DNA from: Magnetospirillum sp.
GTDB taxonomy: Bacteria; Pseudomonadota; Alphaproteobacteria; Rhodospirillales; Magnetospirillaceae
DNA: 64,000 bases
Direction of reading: 5' to 3'
Assembly: GCA_024707145.1 (NCBI GenBank)
Contig: JANQAI010000005.1
Coordinates: 248,001 to 312,000, forward strand
Shown here piece after piece: positions 1-9,162 of this stretch; positions within the stretch are counted from its first letter, which is position 1, and the number at the start of each line of letters is the position of its first letter. The notes below the pieces were generated by a model. The model saw only the letters and a list, made by a program, of their open reading frames with translations. It had not been told where the DNA came from and ran no database searches. The translations under genes were made by a program, and so were the position numbers.

Positions 1-754
1 CGTTATCAGAGCGGCGCTCCGCGCCGGCGCGGCCGGCCACTTCCCACACCAGCTTGGCGCCCTCGGAACGGCCGATCCAGTTCTCCTGCATGATACGGAC
101 ACGCTCGGGCCAGCGCTCCAGCGTCTTGAGCGATTCCAGCAGGTCGTCGGCGAAGGCGGTGATCTTGAGGAACCACTGGGACAGCAGCCGCTTTTCCACC
201 AGGGCGCCCGAACGCCAGCCGCGGCCGTCGATAACCTGCTCGTTGGCGAGCACGGTGTTTTCCACCGGGTCCCAGTTCACCCAGGATTCCTTGCGGTAGA
301 CCAGCCCGGCCTTGAGGAAGTCCAGGAACATCTTCTGTTCGTGGCGGTAATATTCCGGCTCGCAGGTGGCAACCTCGCGGCCCCAGTCATAGGACAGGCC
401 CATGGACTTGAGCTGCTCGCGCATGGCTCCGATGTTCTCGCGCGTCCACTTGGCGGGATGGACTCCGCGCTCGATGGCGGCATTCTCGGCCGGCAGGCCG
501 AAGGCGTCCCAGCCCATGGGATGGAGCACGTTGAAGCCCTTGGCCCGCTTGTGGCGCGCCACCACGTCGCCCAGCGTGTAGTTGCGCACGTGGCCCATGT
601 GGATGCGTCCCGACGGGTAGGGGAACATCTCCATCACATAATACTTGGGCCGGCTGGACTCGATGGCGGCCACGAAGGCGCCCTTCTCTTCCCAGCGGCG
701 CTGCCACTTGGCTTCGGTTTCCTTGAAATTGTAACGCTCGTCGGTACGCGACAT
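1..754 (-). CDS. leuS: Leucyl-tRNA synthetase, N-terminal 251 residues (runs off the left edge)
   Basis: Charges tRNA-Leu with leucine in the cytoplasm; class I synthetase. The ATG at 754 opens a reading frame that leaves the window at base 1. Visible are PYPSG at about residues 45-49, the HIGH-type ATP signature HMGH at 52-55, and [13 protein letters not shown] at about 81-93, all diagnostic of LeuRS. The editing domain, KMSKS loop and anticodon-binding domain would lie beyond the edge. It follows the DUF3576 lipoprotein gene on the same strand after 80 bases, so co-transcription is likely. Identity is firm. Confidence 0.96.
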   Translation of the reverse strand, partial: MSRTDERYNFKETEAKWQRRWEEKGAFVAAIESSRPKYYVMEMFPYPSGRIHMGHVRNYTLGDVVARHKRAKGFNVLHPMGWDAFGLPAENAAIERGVHPAKWTRENIGAMREQLKSMGLSYDWGREVATCEPEYYRHEQKMFLDFLKAGLVYRKESWVNWDPVENTVLANEQVIDGRGWRSGALVEKRLLSQWFLKITAFADDLLESLKTLERWPERVRIMQENWIGRSEGAKLVWEVAGRAGAERRSDN

Positions 755-834
755 GGCGGCCGGCCTCGGATGTCCTGAAGGAGAGAGATGAGGTGGGGAC
801 GGGGAGGCGGGGGAACAAAGCCCCCGCCGCCCGG

Positions 835-1365
835 TCAATCCGTGGAAACGATGCGCAGCTGGCGGGCGCGGGTGAGGATGGAGTTCTCCAGATCGGTGGC
901 CATGCGCGGTTCCACCTTCACGTCCACCCACTGGCCGCCGGCGTCGCGCACCTGCTTGAACACCGACACCTTGACGCCGTCGGCGCGCAGGGCGCGGTCG
1001 AGGATGAAGACGTTGACCTTGAAGCGCTCGACCGGCGATTCGGGCAGCTGGTACCAGTCGGTGATAATGGTGCCGCCGAAGGGATCGGCGGTGGCGATGG
1101 GCATGAAGGCGATGGTGTCCAGCGAAGCCCGCCACAGGAAGGAATTGACGCCGATGCCGGCGGCGTCGCCCTTTTCCTTCTTCTTGTCGCCGAACAGGCC
1201 CTCGGGGCCGAACACGGTCTCGCGCGGCTCGTTGCCCATGCGCGGGGCGCTGGCGCCCTTGTCCCTGGTGGGATACACCGCCTTGCTCTCGCTGCAGGCC
1301 GACAGGGCCGCCGCCGACACGGCCAGGGCCGACAGCACCACAAGCTTCGCCAACTTCGTCTTCAT
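835..1365 (-). CDS. DUF3576 outer-membrane-type lipoprotein
   Basis: A 176-residue exported lipoprotein of unknown function. The N-terminus has a short basic stretch (MKTK), a hydrophobic core and an LSAC lipobox, so the mature protein should begin with lipidated Cys at about residue 24. The body carries the conserved [11 protein letters not shown] and [18 protein letters not shown] blocks typical of alphaproteobacterial DUF3576 proteins. The frame stays open upstream to 1536, but the ATG at 1365 gives a clean signal peptide and was chosen. It precedes leuS on the same strand. No function is established for the family. Confidence 0.85.
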   Translation of the reverse strand: MKTKLAKLVVLSALAVSAAALSACSESKAVYPTRDKGASAPRMGNEPRETVFGPEGLFGDKKKEKGDAAGIGVNSFLWRASLDTIAFMPIATADPFGGTIITDWYQLPESPVERFKVNVFILDRALRADGVKVSVFKQVRDAGGQWVDVKVEPRMATDLENSILTRARQLRIVSTD

Positions 1366-1620
1366 CGCCTCAATACCTTCAAGCCGGCCCGGAACGGGCG
1401 TCGGCGGTGAGAATGCTACGACCGCCAGCCGGCGGCAAGCCGCCATTTCATTGCCAGTCGCCGCCGGTCTGTTGCACATCCGCCACAGTGCGGGGGTTTC
1501 GACACATTCTAGCCCGTCCGTTGCTTGACTTGCCACCTTCGACGTGGCGAGATCGGCACCGTTCGTTCATTTGGATAGCGGATGTGGTCTCGCATCCCCG
1601 TGCCAAAGAGAGGAGATAAC

Positions 1621-2844
1621 ATGAAGAAGGTTCTTATCGCCAGCACCGCGCTGGTCGCCGCGACCATGCTGTCGGCCGGCACTGCCTCGGCTTCCGAGAA
1701 GATCAAGCTGAATCTGGGCGGCTTCTCCAAGTGGTTCGTCGTCGGCGCCTGGCAGGACGACAACTATCAGGCCGGCGACAACAGCGCCACCGCCACCGGC
1801 CAGAAGGACTACAACAACGTCGACGTCAAGGCCGACAACGAGATCTTCTTCGGTGGCTCGACCACCCTGGACAACGGCCTGAAGGTCGGCGTCGACGTCC
1901 AGCTGGAAGCCGGCGGCAACCACCAGGGCAGCGACTCGGCCGACCTCATCGACGAGTCCTACATCTGGATCGAGGGTGGCTTCGGTAAGTTCATCATCGG
2001 TTCCGAGAACAACGGCACCTACCTGCTGCACGTCAACGCTCCGGACGCCGCTGGCAACTGGAACGAAGGCGGCATGCTGACCGGCAACTTCGGCGGCAAC
2101 AACTCCTCGGTGATCGTCAACCCGGGCGTGTCCGGCCTGGGCGGCGGCAACACCACCGCCATCGCCACCGACGGCGACGCCGAGAAGATCACCTATGTCG
2201 CTCCGTCCTTCTACGGCCTGACCGTCGGCGCCTCCTACGTGCCGAACAGCAAGGAAGACGACCGCGGCCCGACCCAGATCGCCAACGGCGCCGGCACCGG
2301 CGTGACCACCGGTGAGATTTACGGTGCGGCGGCCCTGTATGCCAACACCTTCGGTGGCGTCGGCGTCAAGGCTTCGGCCGGCTGGGTCACCTACTCCGTG
2401 GAAGACGCCAACGGTGCCACCGCCGGCAACGGCGCCGGTGCCGCTGCCTTCCTGCCCGGCAAGACCGGCGTGAACGAATACGCCTTCGGCGGCCAGCTGT
2501 CCTATGCCGGCTTCACCGTCGGTGGTTCGTATCGCAAGGTCGCTGCCGACGCCGCCGTCGACGCCCTGGACGGCAACGGCTGGGACGCCGGCATCCAGTA
2601 TGCTTCCGGCCCCTACGCCGTGAGCTTCGCCTACTTCAAGTCGAAGGTTGAGGGCGCCGCCACCCCTGGCGACGACGAGATCGAGATCTACCAGGCTTCG
2701 GGCAAGTACGCCCTGGGCCCGGGTGTGGACGTGCTGGCCACCGTCGGTCACGCCAAGTTCGAGGACGAGGCTGGTGCTGGCGTCGCCAACAACGGCAAGA
2801 ACGAAGGCTGGGCTGTCATGACCGGTCTGTCGCTGGCCTTCTAA
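1621..2844 (+). CDS. Gram-negative porin (first of a tandem pair)
   Basis: A 407-residue outer-membrane beta-barrel porin. The first 24 or so residues form a Sec signal peptide ending ASA. The mature part alternates polar and aromatic beta-strand segments and ends in the C-terminal Phe (LSLAF) recognised by the BAM machinery. AGGAGA lies just upstream of the ATG at 1621, which decides the start over the longer open frame. It is Gly, Asn and Asp rich, as expected of a general porin with acidic loops. The next gene at 3074 is a close paralogue. A strong terminator follows, so it is probably monocistronic and highly expressed. Confidence 0.9.
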   Translation: MKKVLIASTALVAATMLSAGTASASEKIKLNLGGFSKWFVVGAWQDDNYQAGDNSATATGQKDYNNVDVKADNEIFFGGSTTLDNGLKVGVDVQLEAGGNHQGSDSADLIDESYIWIEGGFGKFIIGSENNGTYLLHVNAPDAAGNWNEGGMLTGNFGGNNSSVIVNPGVSGLGGGNTTAIATDGDAEKITYVAPSFYGLTVGASYVPNSKEDDRGPTQIANGAGTGVTTGEIYGAAALYANTFGGVGVKASAGWVTYSVEDANGATAGNGAGAAAFLPGKTGVNEYAFGGQLSYAGFTVGGSYRKVAADAAVDALDGNGWDAGIQYASGPYAVSFAYFKSKVEGAATPGDDEIEIYQASGKYALGPGVDVLATVGHAKFEDEAGAGVANNGKNEGWAVMTGLSLAF

Positions 2845-2870
2845 TCGAAGGTTCGCGAAAGCGTTCAGGG

Positions 2871-2898
2871 AAAGGGCGGCTTCGGCCGCCCTTTCTTT
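2871..2898 (+). terminator. Intrinsic terminator of porin 1
   Basis: The stem AAAGGGCGGC / GCCGCCCTTT with a TTCG-type loop is followed by CTTTTTG. It sits 27 bases after the porin stop codon. Confidence 0.88.
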
Positions 2899-3073
2899 TT
2901 GTTTTTCAAAGTCCTGAAACCCATCTGTGACGGTTTTGCCACACCGTGGTAAGAAGTGTTCGCAGGCGCAAGCAAGCCGTTGAACCCTTTCCTGTCCCTT
3001 CGTAGGATGCATCGAAATTAGGCGGTATCTCTTACGCCGCTTTTTTTCGTCATTCGAGGCACGAGGGGTAAAT

Positions 3074-4253
3074 ATGAAGAAGATTCTCATCGCCAGCACC
3101 GCGCTGGTCGCCGCTTCCCTGGTCAGCACCGGCGCCGCTTCGGCGTCCGAGAAGATCAAGCTGAACCTGGGCGGCTATTCCAAGTGGTGGGTCGTCGGCA
3201 CCTGGCAGGACGACAAGTTCCAGAACGGTGACGGCAGCGCGACCGCTGCCGGCCAGAAGGACTACAACAACGTCGACATCAAGGGCGACAACGAGGTGTT
3301 CTTCGGTGGCGAGACCACCCTGGACAACGGCCTGAAGGTCGGCATCAACGTCGAACTGGAAGCCGGTGGCAACACCAACCCGACCGGTTCGAAGACCGAC
3401 AGCGCCGACCTGATCGACAAGAGCCTCGGTGTTCGTCGAGGGTGGCTTCGGTAAGTTCATCATCGGCTCGGAAGCCAACGGCACCGCCCTGCTGCATGTG
3501 ATGGCCCCCGACGCCGCCGGCAACACCGACACCGACGGCATCCTGACCGGTGGCTGGGCCGTCGTCGCCCCGACCGCCGCCGCCGGCGGCCACGATTTCA
3601 ACGCCCGCGGCACCACTGCCATCGACACCGATGACAACGCCGACAAGATCACCTACGTCGCCCCGACCTTCTACGGCCTGACCGTCGGCGCTTCCTATGT
3701 CCCCAACAGCAAGGAAGACGACCGCGGCCCGACCAAGCTGAACAACAACGCCACCGTCGCCGCCGGCGAGATCTTCGGCGCCGGCGCCCTGTACGCCAAC
3801 ACCTTCGGCGGCCTGGGCGTGAAGGTGTCTGCCGGCTGGGTCGCCTATGACGTCGAGGCTGGCGTTCTCGACAAGACCGGCGTGAACGAATACGCCCTGG
3901 GTTCGCAGCTGTCCTATGCCGGCTTCACCCTGGGTGGTTCGTTCCGCAAGATCAACTCCAAGGACTCGCTGGTGGGCACCCTCGCCGCCGACGCGACCGT
4001 GTGGGATGCCGGCCTGCAGTACGCTTCCGGCCCCTACGCCATCAGCTTCGTGTACTTCGAGTCCAAGCAGGCTGTCACCACCACCCAGGACGACACCCTG
4101 TCGGTCTACCAGGTGTCGGGCAAGTACGCTCTGGGCCCGGGCGTGGACGTTCTCGCCACCGCCGGCCATGCCGAGTACGAGTCGGACATCGCTGGTCCGA
4201 ACAACAACAACGAAGGCTGGGCTGTCATGACCGGTCTGTCGCTGGCCTTCTAA
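3074..4253 (+). CDS. Gram-negative porin, second tandem copy, with an apparent single-base frameshift
   Basis: Paralogue of the upstream porin: same signal peptide pattern (MKKILIAS... ASA), same internal blocks (YVAPTFYGLTVGASYVPNS, GWAVMTGLSLAF) and the same C-terminal Phe. Codons are in frame to DLIDKS near residue 117. The frame then shifts, and the continuation VFVEGGFGKFIIGS is read from 3429. Removing one C at 3424-3425 (AGCCT to AGCT) or one G at 3428-3429 restores a 392-residue porin colinear with copy 1 (DLIDESYIWIEGG there). As written it is broken; a sequencing error is more likely than true decay because the rest is intact and the lesion matches others in this window. The region 2899-3073 before it is its leader. 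Confidence 0.85.
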
Positions 4254-4274
4254 TCGAAAGCTAGACCCGTTGGG

Positions 4275-4304
4275 AAAAGGGCGGCGAAAGCCGCCCTTTT
4301 CTTT
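4275..4304. terminator. Terminator between porin 2 and the convergent thiE-like gene
   Basis: Symmetric AAAAGGGCGGC-gaaa-GCCGCCCTTTTCTTTT. The T-run serves rightward transcription from the porin, and the complementary A-run makes it usable from the thiE-like gene too. Confidence 0.85.
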
Positions 4305-4311
4305 TGCCCGC

Positions 4312-4917
4312 TCAGCGAACCAGACCGCCGATGGCGGCAAGGCCGGCCGCTCCGCGCAGCGCCTTGGCGGTGACCGAGGTCACACCGCCCAGTGCGATCA
4401 CCGGAACGCCTGACCGCGCCGCCCACTGGGCGAAACGCAGCGCCCCCAGGGCTTTCGCCCCCGGATGGCTGGCGGTGGGAAAGACCGGCGACAGCAGCGC
4501 CGCCTCCGCCCCCAGCCGGGCCGCGCGCGCCAGGGCCGGCCGATCGTGGCAGGCGACGGTCAGGCGCTTGCCTCGGCGCAGCCATAGCCGCAGTCCCGGT
4601 TCCACTAGGCCGCGCGCCACCGCCTCGGGCAGGTGGACGCCATGGGCGCCCACCCGGGCGGCCAGCCGCCAATCGGCGCCCGCCACCAGGAAAACCAGCC
4701 GGCGAGCGCGGGCCAGCCGCATCAGGTCGCGCGCCAGGGCCTCGCGCCCGGCCACGCCGTAATGGCGGAACAGCACCGCCGCACCCGCCGGCAGGCGCGC
4801 CAGGACCGCCGCCGGATCGGGCAGGCGGCGTTCGTCGGTCACCAGCACCAGCGCCGGCACGCCCCCCGGGCCGTTCCCGGCGGCCTTTTGTCGGCGGACG
4901 ACGTTTGCTAGGGTCAT
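4312..4917 (-). CDS. thiE: Thiamine phosphate synthase family protein (ThiE/TenI-like)
   Basis: A TIM-barrel protein of 201 residues. The family either joins the thiazole and pyrimidine halves of thiamine (ThiE) or aromatises the thiazole (TenI). Visible family marks are the GVHLPEA strand, the LSPVFPTASHPGAKALG phosphate loop and IALGGV near the C-terminus. The N-terminal LVTDERRLPD matches the usual first strand. ATG 4917 was taken as start; an upstream in-frame codon at 4935 would add six residues. It is divergent from yggS, with only 35 bases between starts. Whether it is a true ThiE or a TenI-type paralogue cannot be decided here. Confidence 0.75.
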   Translation of the reverse strand: MTLANVVRRQKAAGNGPGGVPALVLVTDERRLPDPAAVLARLPAGAAVLFRHYGVAGREALARDLMRLARARRLVFLVAGADWRLAARVGAHGVHLPEAVARGLVEPGLRLWLRRGKRLTVACHDRPALARAARLGAEAALLSPVFPTASHPGAKALGALRFAQWAARSGVPVIALGGVTSVTAKALRGAAGLAAIGGLVR

Positions 4918-4952
4918 GGGCCTGCGTCCTTCCACATCCTCCGGGTTTCGCC

Positions 4953-5624
4953 TTGTCCGACATTCCCCACGCCCTGGCCGCTGTCAAGCAGCGCATCGCC
5001 GAATCCGCCCGCGCCGCGGGGCGCGATGCCGCCGCCATCACCCTGGTGGCGGTGTCCAAGACCCACGACGCCGACGCCATCCGCCCGGCCCTGGCGGCGG
5101 GGCAGCGGGTATTCGGGGAGAACCGGGTACAGGAAGCCAAGGGCAAGTGGCCTCGGCTCAAGGAAGAGTTCCCCGAGGTCGAACTGCACCTGATCGGCCC
5201 TTTGCAGACCAACAAGGTGCGCGACGCCGTCGCCCTGTTCGACGTCATCGAGACGGTGGACCGCCCCAAGCTGGCCCGCGCCCTGGCCGACGAGATGGAA
5301 CGCAGCGGCCGTAGTATCCCCTGCCTGCTGCAGGTCAATACCGGCCGCGAGCCGCAAAAGGCCGGCCTCGATCCCGATTCGGTGGACTCCATGCTGCGCC
5401 TGGCGCGCGACGAATACCGCCTGCCCGTCATCGGCCTGATGTGCATCCCACCGGCGGATCAGGACCCGGCGCCCCATTTCCGCCTGCTGGCCGACATGGC
5501 GGCGCGCCACGGGCTGGCGGTGATCAGCATGGGGATGAGCAGCGATTTCCCCACCGCCATCGGCCTGGGCGCCACCCATGTGCGGGTGGGCTCGGCCATC
5601 TTCGGCGCGCGCGACTACGGCTGA
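4953..5624 (+). CDS. yggS: YggS family PLP-binding homeostasis protein
   Basis: Single-domain PLP-binding protein (PROSC/YggS), 223 residues, with an alanine-racemase-like barrel. The PLP lysine is K36 in LVAVSKTHD. FGENRVQEAKGKW, HLIGPLQTNK, SMGMSSDF and GATHVRVGSAIFG follow in the family order. It carries or buffers pyridoxal phosphate in the cytoplasm and has no known enzymatic activity. The start is a TTG at 4953, chosen because the protein then opens SDIPHAL, as family members do; no ATG lies in frame nearby. Confidence 0.9.
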   Translation: MSDIPHALAAVKQRIAESARAAGRDAAAITLVAVSKTHDADAIRPALAAGQRVFGENRVQEAKGKWPRLKEEFPEVELHLIGPLQTNKVRDAVALFDVIETVDRPKLARALADEMERSGRSIPCLLQVNTGREPQKAGLDPDSVDSMLRLARDEYRLPVIGLMCIPPADQDPAPHFRLLADMAARHGLAVISMGMSSDFPTAIGLGATHVRVGSAIFGARDYG

Positions 5625-5632
5625 GCCGAACC

Positions 5633-6657
5633 CTATTCCAGCGTGGAAGCCGCCGCCGGCTTGCCGGCGCGCTGGTTGGCCCGTTCATACTTGTCCAGCG
5701 CCTGGCCCCAGGCGGCGGAGAACCAGTCGGCCCCGGCCGCGGTCTGGCCGCCGGCCTCGCCGGTCACCGCAGCCTGGGGCGACACGGGAACGTCCTCCTG
5801 CACCATGCGGGCGCGTTGCGCCGCCGCGTCCAGGGCCGCCTGGGGCGAACGCCCGGTGATGGGAACGTTGGAGCGGGTGCTGCTGCTGGACACCGGCACG
5901 GTGATGGGGGTTTCGCCGTCTCGCCGGTCAGGCTGAGATTGCGCGCCGGAGTCGGCATGTAGCGGGCATTCTGCGCCGTCAGCGGCAGGGGCTTGCCGGC
6001 CTCGGCCTGTGCCAGCCTGGCCGGCTGGCTGGCGGCCACCGGCGGGAGCGGAGCGGCGGCGACGGAAGCGGGAGCCCCGGCCGGCTGCACGCCGTCCAGG
6101 GTGAACACCATGGGCTGCGAGCCACCCTTGCCGGCACCAGCCTGGGGCAGGGCGATCACCGGCGCGGCCTCGGCCGGCGGCTTGGCTGTGGCGGCGGCGA
6201 CAGGGGCGGCGGGAGCAGCCTCGGCCGGCGCGGCGGACGCCACCATGGTGGCGGGCGTGTCGCCGGGCGCGGCCGGCGCGTCGTCCTTGAACAGAGCCAG
6301 CATATGCCCGCCCATGTCCTGGCCGGTGCTTTCCTCCACCATGCAGTCCACCGCCGAAGCGACCAGGCCGATGGGACCGCCGAACAGGGTGCCGCCCACC
6401 AGGCGGGCGCCCACGCCGATCTTGTCGCCGGTGAGTTCCTGGTAGATGTCGTTGACAATGGGGATGTGCTGCAGCGGATTGATGATGTCCAGCACGTCCC
6501 AGAAGCTCGGCTCGTCGTCGCCCTCGGCGAACATGGACAGGTGCTTCTCGCCGGCCGCCGGCTTGGCCTTGTCCTCGGCCGCGGCCTGGGGCATGGCGAT
6601 GGGCAGGCGCTCGGGGTCCTGGTAGAACGGGGTCGGGGCGACGGCGGAGACGCTCAT
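5633..6657 (-). CDS. Conserved hypothetical protein, Ala/Pro-rich, with an apparent frameshift
   Basis: No function recognised. The N-terminal third is the conserved part: FWDVLDIINPLQHIPIVND at about 52-70, then a Gly-rich hydrophobic stretch (GARLVGGTLFGGPIGLVAS) that may associate with a membrane. A long Ala/Pro/Val-rich, probably disordered, linker follows. The C-terminus is read in another frame: DWFSAAWGQALDKYERAN ends at 5633. The two frames join near 5915-5925, where adding one base (for example a fourth A in GCGAAACCCCC on the gene strand) gives a continuous 341-residue protein. It is convergent with yggS. The frame change is inferred from uninterrupted coding character on both sides. 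Confidence 0.65.
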
Positions 6658-6779
6658 GATTCACCTGCAAGCAGCGGCGAATCCTGATCAGCAAGCCCCA
6701 TGCCAACCATTAGAGCGTTGATTTTCCTGGCATGTTCGCGCCATCAAGAGGCTTCTGGCCGGCAGAAAGTGCCGGGAGC

Positions 6780-7895
6780 CTAGAAAAGATGACCGCCCCG
6801 GGTCGCCTTGGTGGACAGGTACGACTTGTTGTGGTCGTTGGCGGGAAAGACGTGCGGCACCCGCTCGGCCACCCGGATGCCGTGGGCGGCCAGCTGATCC
6901 ACCTTGAGCGGGTTGTTGGTCAGCAGCCGCACGGCGCCGATACCCAGCAGACGCAGCATTTGCGCCGCCGGCTGGTAGATGCGCTCGTCGTCGTCGAAGC
7001 CCAGCTGCAGATTGGCGTCCAGGGTATCGAAGCCGTCATCCTGCAGCCGATAGGCCCGCAGCTTGTTGACCAGGCCGATGCCGCGGCCTTCCTGGGCCAG
7101 GTAGAGCAGCACGCCGCTGCCGGCTTGGGCGATCTCGGCGATGGCGCCCTTCAGCTGGTCGCCGCAATCACAGCGCAGGCTGCCCAGCAGGTCGCCGGTG
7201 AAGCATTCGGAATGCAGGCGAGTCAGCACCGGCCGGTCCACGTCGGGCTCGCCGATGACGATGGCCAGGTGCTCGATGCCGCCATCGGCCGGGCGGAAGG
7301 CGATGATGCGGGCGTTCTCGGCCCCCGCCAGTGGCACCCGCGCCTGCGACACCACCCGCAGGCTGGCGGCGGCGTTGACCTGATAGGCGGCGATGTCGGC
7401 GGCGGCCACGCACACCTGGTCACCGGCCGGCGGCGCGCCCTCGGCCACCACCACGGCGGGCAGCAGGCGGGCCAGCTTGGCCAGGGCGACGCTCTGCGAC
7501 ACCGCGCAATCGGCCTTGGCGGCATCGGCGGTGACGGTGGCGAGGTCGGGATGGGGGCCGGACAGGCAGGGATCGGCCAGCAGGGCGACAAGGTCGGCGG
7601 TCAGCCCGCCCTCGGCATCCAGGCGGACCACGTTGGCGTCGTCGGCGCCCAGGCCGAGCACCCGGGCGCGGCGCCCGGTCACCGCCAGCAGGGGCGGGGC
7701 ACCGGCACGCGCGGCCAGCGCCGCCAGGGTGGCGGAGGTGGCGGCCTCGGCGGCCAGGGCATGGGCCACCGCGCCATCCGCGCCCAGCACGGCCACCACC
7801 CCGCCCCGGCGCAATTCGGCGACGGCACGGTCCACGGCGACCAGGGCGGCGGGGGCCGGCTGCTGCGGCCCGGGAGAGGTGTCCAACGGCCTCAT
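6780..7895 (-). CDS. ribA: GTP cyclohydrolase II with degenerate N-terminal RibB-like half
   Basis: Opens GTP to 2,5-diamino-6-ribosylamino-pyrimidinone phosphate, the first committed step of riboflavin synthesis. The catalytic half spans about 185-371: the zinc ligands are Cys231, Cys242 and Cys244 (HSECFTGDLLGSLRCDCGD), with EGRGIG at about 269-274 and LLTNNPLKV near 325. Residues 1-170 resemble a worn 3,4-dihydroxybutanone phosphate synthase domain without its acidic catalytic signatures, as in several alphaproteobacterial RibA proteins. ATG 7895 was chosen as start. It is divergent from the response-regulator gene at 8017. Confidence 0.92.
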   Translation of the reverse strand: MRPLDTSPGPQQPAPAALVAVDRAVAELRRGGVVAVLGADGAVAHALAAEAATSATLAALAARAGAPPLLAVTGRRARVLGLGADDANVVRLDAEGGLTADLVALLADPCLSGPHPDLATVTADAAKADCAVSQSVALAKLARLLPAVVVAEGAPPAGDQVCVAAADIAAYQVNAAASLRVVSQARVPLAGAENARIIAFRPADGGIEHLAIVIGEPDVDRPVLTRLHSECFTGDLLGSLRCDCGDQLKGAIAEIAQAGSGVLLYLAQEGRGIGLVNKLRAYRLQDDGFDTLDANLQLGFDDDERIYQPAAQMLRLLGIGAVRLLTNNPLKVDQLAAHGIRVAERVPHVFPANDHNKSYLSTKATRGGHLF

Positions 7896-8016
7896 CACGG
7901 TTCTCGAACGAAACAAGGGCGGCACCATAGCGGTTTTCGCGGCGCCAAAAAAGGGGATGGGTTCCGCCAGACCCGCGTTCCGTATATACCTGGGCGGAGT
8001 TTTCGCGAAATGCGCC

Positions 8017-8598
8017 ATGGGGGCGATCATTTCCCAGCGCCACATCCTTCTAATCGAGGCCGATCCGCTGGCCCGCCAAGCCCTGGCGGAGCTGCTGGAG
8101 AACGCCGGCCACCGGGTTACCGCCCGCGCGGCGCCGGTCCCCGCCGACGGCTTCGACCTGGTGCTGGCCGAGGCCCCCGTGCTGGCGCAGGCCGAGCCTG
8201 GCGGCGTGCCCATGCTGGCCCTGGCCAAGCCGGTGCGGCTGGGCCCGTTGCTGGCCCGGGTGGAGGACGCCCTGCGCACCGCGCCGGCGGCGGCGGTGAT
8301 GCTGGGACCCTGGCGCTTCCACGCGGCGGCACGGCTGCTGGAAGATGCCCATGGCGGCAAGGTCCGCCTGACCGACAAGGAGGCCGCCATCCTGGAGCAT
8401 CTGCACCGGGCCGGCGGCGTGGTGGCGCGTGAAACCCTGCTGGCCGAGGTGTGGGGCTATTCCGAGGCGGTCACCACCCACACCCTGGAAACTCACATCT
8501 ACCGCCTGCGCCGCAAGATCGAGGCGGACCCCGCCAACGCCGCCCTGCTGATCACCGAGCCGGGCGGCTATCGGCTGGTCAAGGCAGATACGGTTTAA
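8017..8598 (+). CDS. OmpR-family DNA-binding protein with a pseudo-receiver domain
   Basis: A 193-residue regulator. Residues 1-85 have the receiver fold pattern (HILLIEADPLARQALAELLE, then ALAKPVRLGPLLARVEDAL), but the phospho-acceptor position in DLVLAEAP is Glu52 instead of Asp. Residues 95-190 are a winged helix of OmpR/PhoB type: VRLTDKEAAILEHL, then ETLLAEVWGYSEAVTTHTLETHIYRLRRKI and a GGYRL wing. The usual phosphorylation is therefore unlikely, and Glu may mimic a permanently active state. No histidine kinase lies beside it. It is divergent from ribA. ATG 8017 is the best start; nothing closer carries a better ribosome site. Confidence 0.82.
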   Translation: MGAIISQRHILLIEADPLARQALAELLENAGHRVTARAAPVPADGFDLVLAEAPVLAQAEPGGVPMLALAKPVRLGPLLARVEDALRTAPAAAVMLGPWRFHAAARLLEDAHGGKVRLTDKEAAILEHLHRAGGVVARETLLAEVWGYSEAVTTHTLETHIYRLRRKIEADPANAALLITEPGGYRLVKADTV

Positions 8599-8600
8599 CC

Positions 8601-8692
8601 GTCATCCTGAGCGGAGCGAAGGATCTCATCCTGGCAGGGCGTTGCCAGGTCTGACAGGGCGTGCTAGGCGGAGATCCCTCCGTCGGGATGAC
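8601..8692. repeat. Palindromic intergenic repeat (GTCATCCTGAGC type)
   Basis: Begins GTCATCCTGAGCGGAGCGAA and closes with TCGGGATGAC, so its ends are inverted copies. It sits between convergent genes. This type is widespread in Proteobacteria. Confidence 0.7.
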
Positions 8693-8705
8693 AAAGAAAT
8701 CTTCC

Positions 8706-9068
8706 TCAGGCCTGCGGGATCATGCGGCCCAGCTTCCGGCCGCCGCAGACATGGACGTGCAGGTGGGGCACCTCGGAGCCGCTGTCGTCGCCGATATTGG
8801 CGATCATGCGGTAGCCGGGGCCGTCGACGCCGACCATGGCCGAAACCTTGCGCACGGCGCGGAACAGGCCGGCGATCTCGGCTTCCGGCGCGCGTTCGGC
8901 GAAATCGGTCATGTCCACATAGGCGCCCTTGGGGATCACCAGCACGTGCACCGGGGCCTGCGGATTGATGTCGTGGAAGGCCAGAACGAAATCGTCCTCG
9001 TACACCGTCTTGCAGGGAATCTCGCCGCGCAGGATGCGGGCGAAGATGTTGTTGGGATCGTAAGTCAT
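8706..9068 (-). CDS. HIT family nucleotide-binding hydrolase
   Basis: A 120-residue histidine-triad protein of the HINT/PKCI branch, which hydrolyses nucleoside phosphoramidates or acyl-adenylates. The triad HLHVHVC is at 102-108. NIFARILRGEIPCKTVYEDD opens the protein, as in the family, and VLVIPKGAY forms the central strand. ATG 9068 was chosen because the N-terminus MTYDPNNIF matches relatives. It lies at the end of the his cluster, separated from hisE by a palindromic repeat; the same hisE-HIT linkage is common in alphaproteobacteria. Confidence 0.9.
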   Translation of the reverse strand: MTYDPNNIFARILRGEIPCKTVYEDDFVLAFHDINPQAPVHVLVIPKGAYVDMTDFAERAPEAEIAGLFRAVRKVSAMVGVDGPGYRMIANIGDDSGSEVPHLHVHVCGGRKLGRMIPQA

Positions 9069-9091
9069 CTGATGCCTCACCCAATGTTGTT

Positions 9092-9161
9092 TGACACGGA
9101 TGGACACGGATGGACACAGACAGGGAAAACACATCCGCGTTTATCCGTGCCCATCCGCGTC
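9092..9161. repeat. Palindromic repeat of the GGACACGGAT family, copy 1
   Basis: Direct repeats of TGGACACGGA on the left mirror TCCGTGCCCATCCGCG on the right, so the element can fold on itself. It lies between hisE and the HIT gene. Related copies are at 11007 and 21120. Confidence 0.75.
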
Positions 9162-9162
9162 G

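Noticed and set aside
3021..3048. Possible transcription attenuator in the porin 2 leader
   Set aside because: GCGG / CCGC before a seven-T run gives only a four-base stem with a long loop; too weak to claim.
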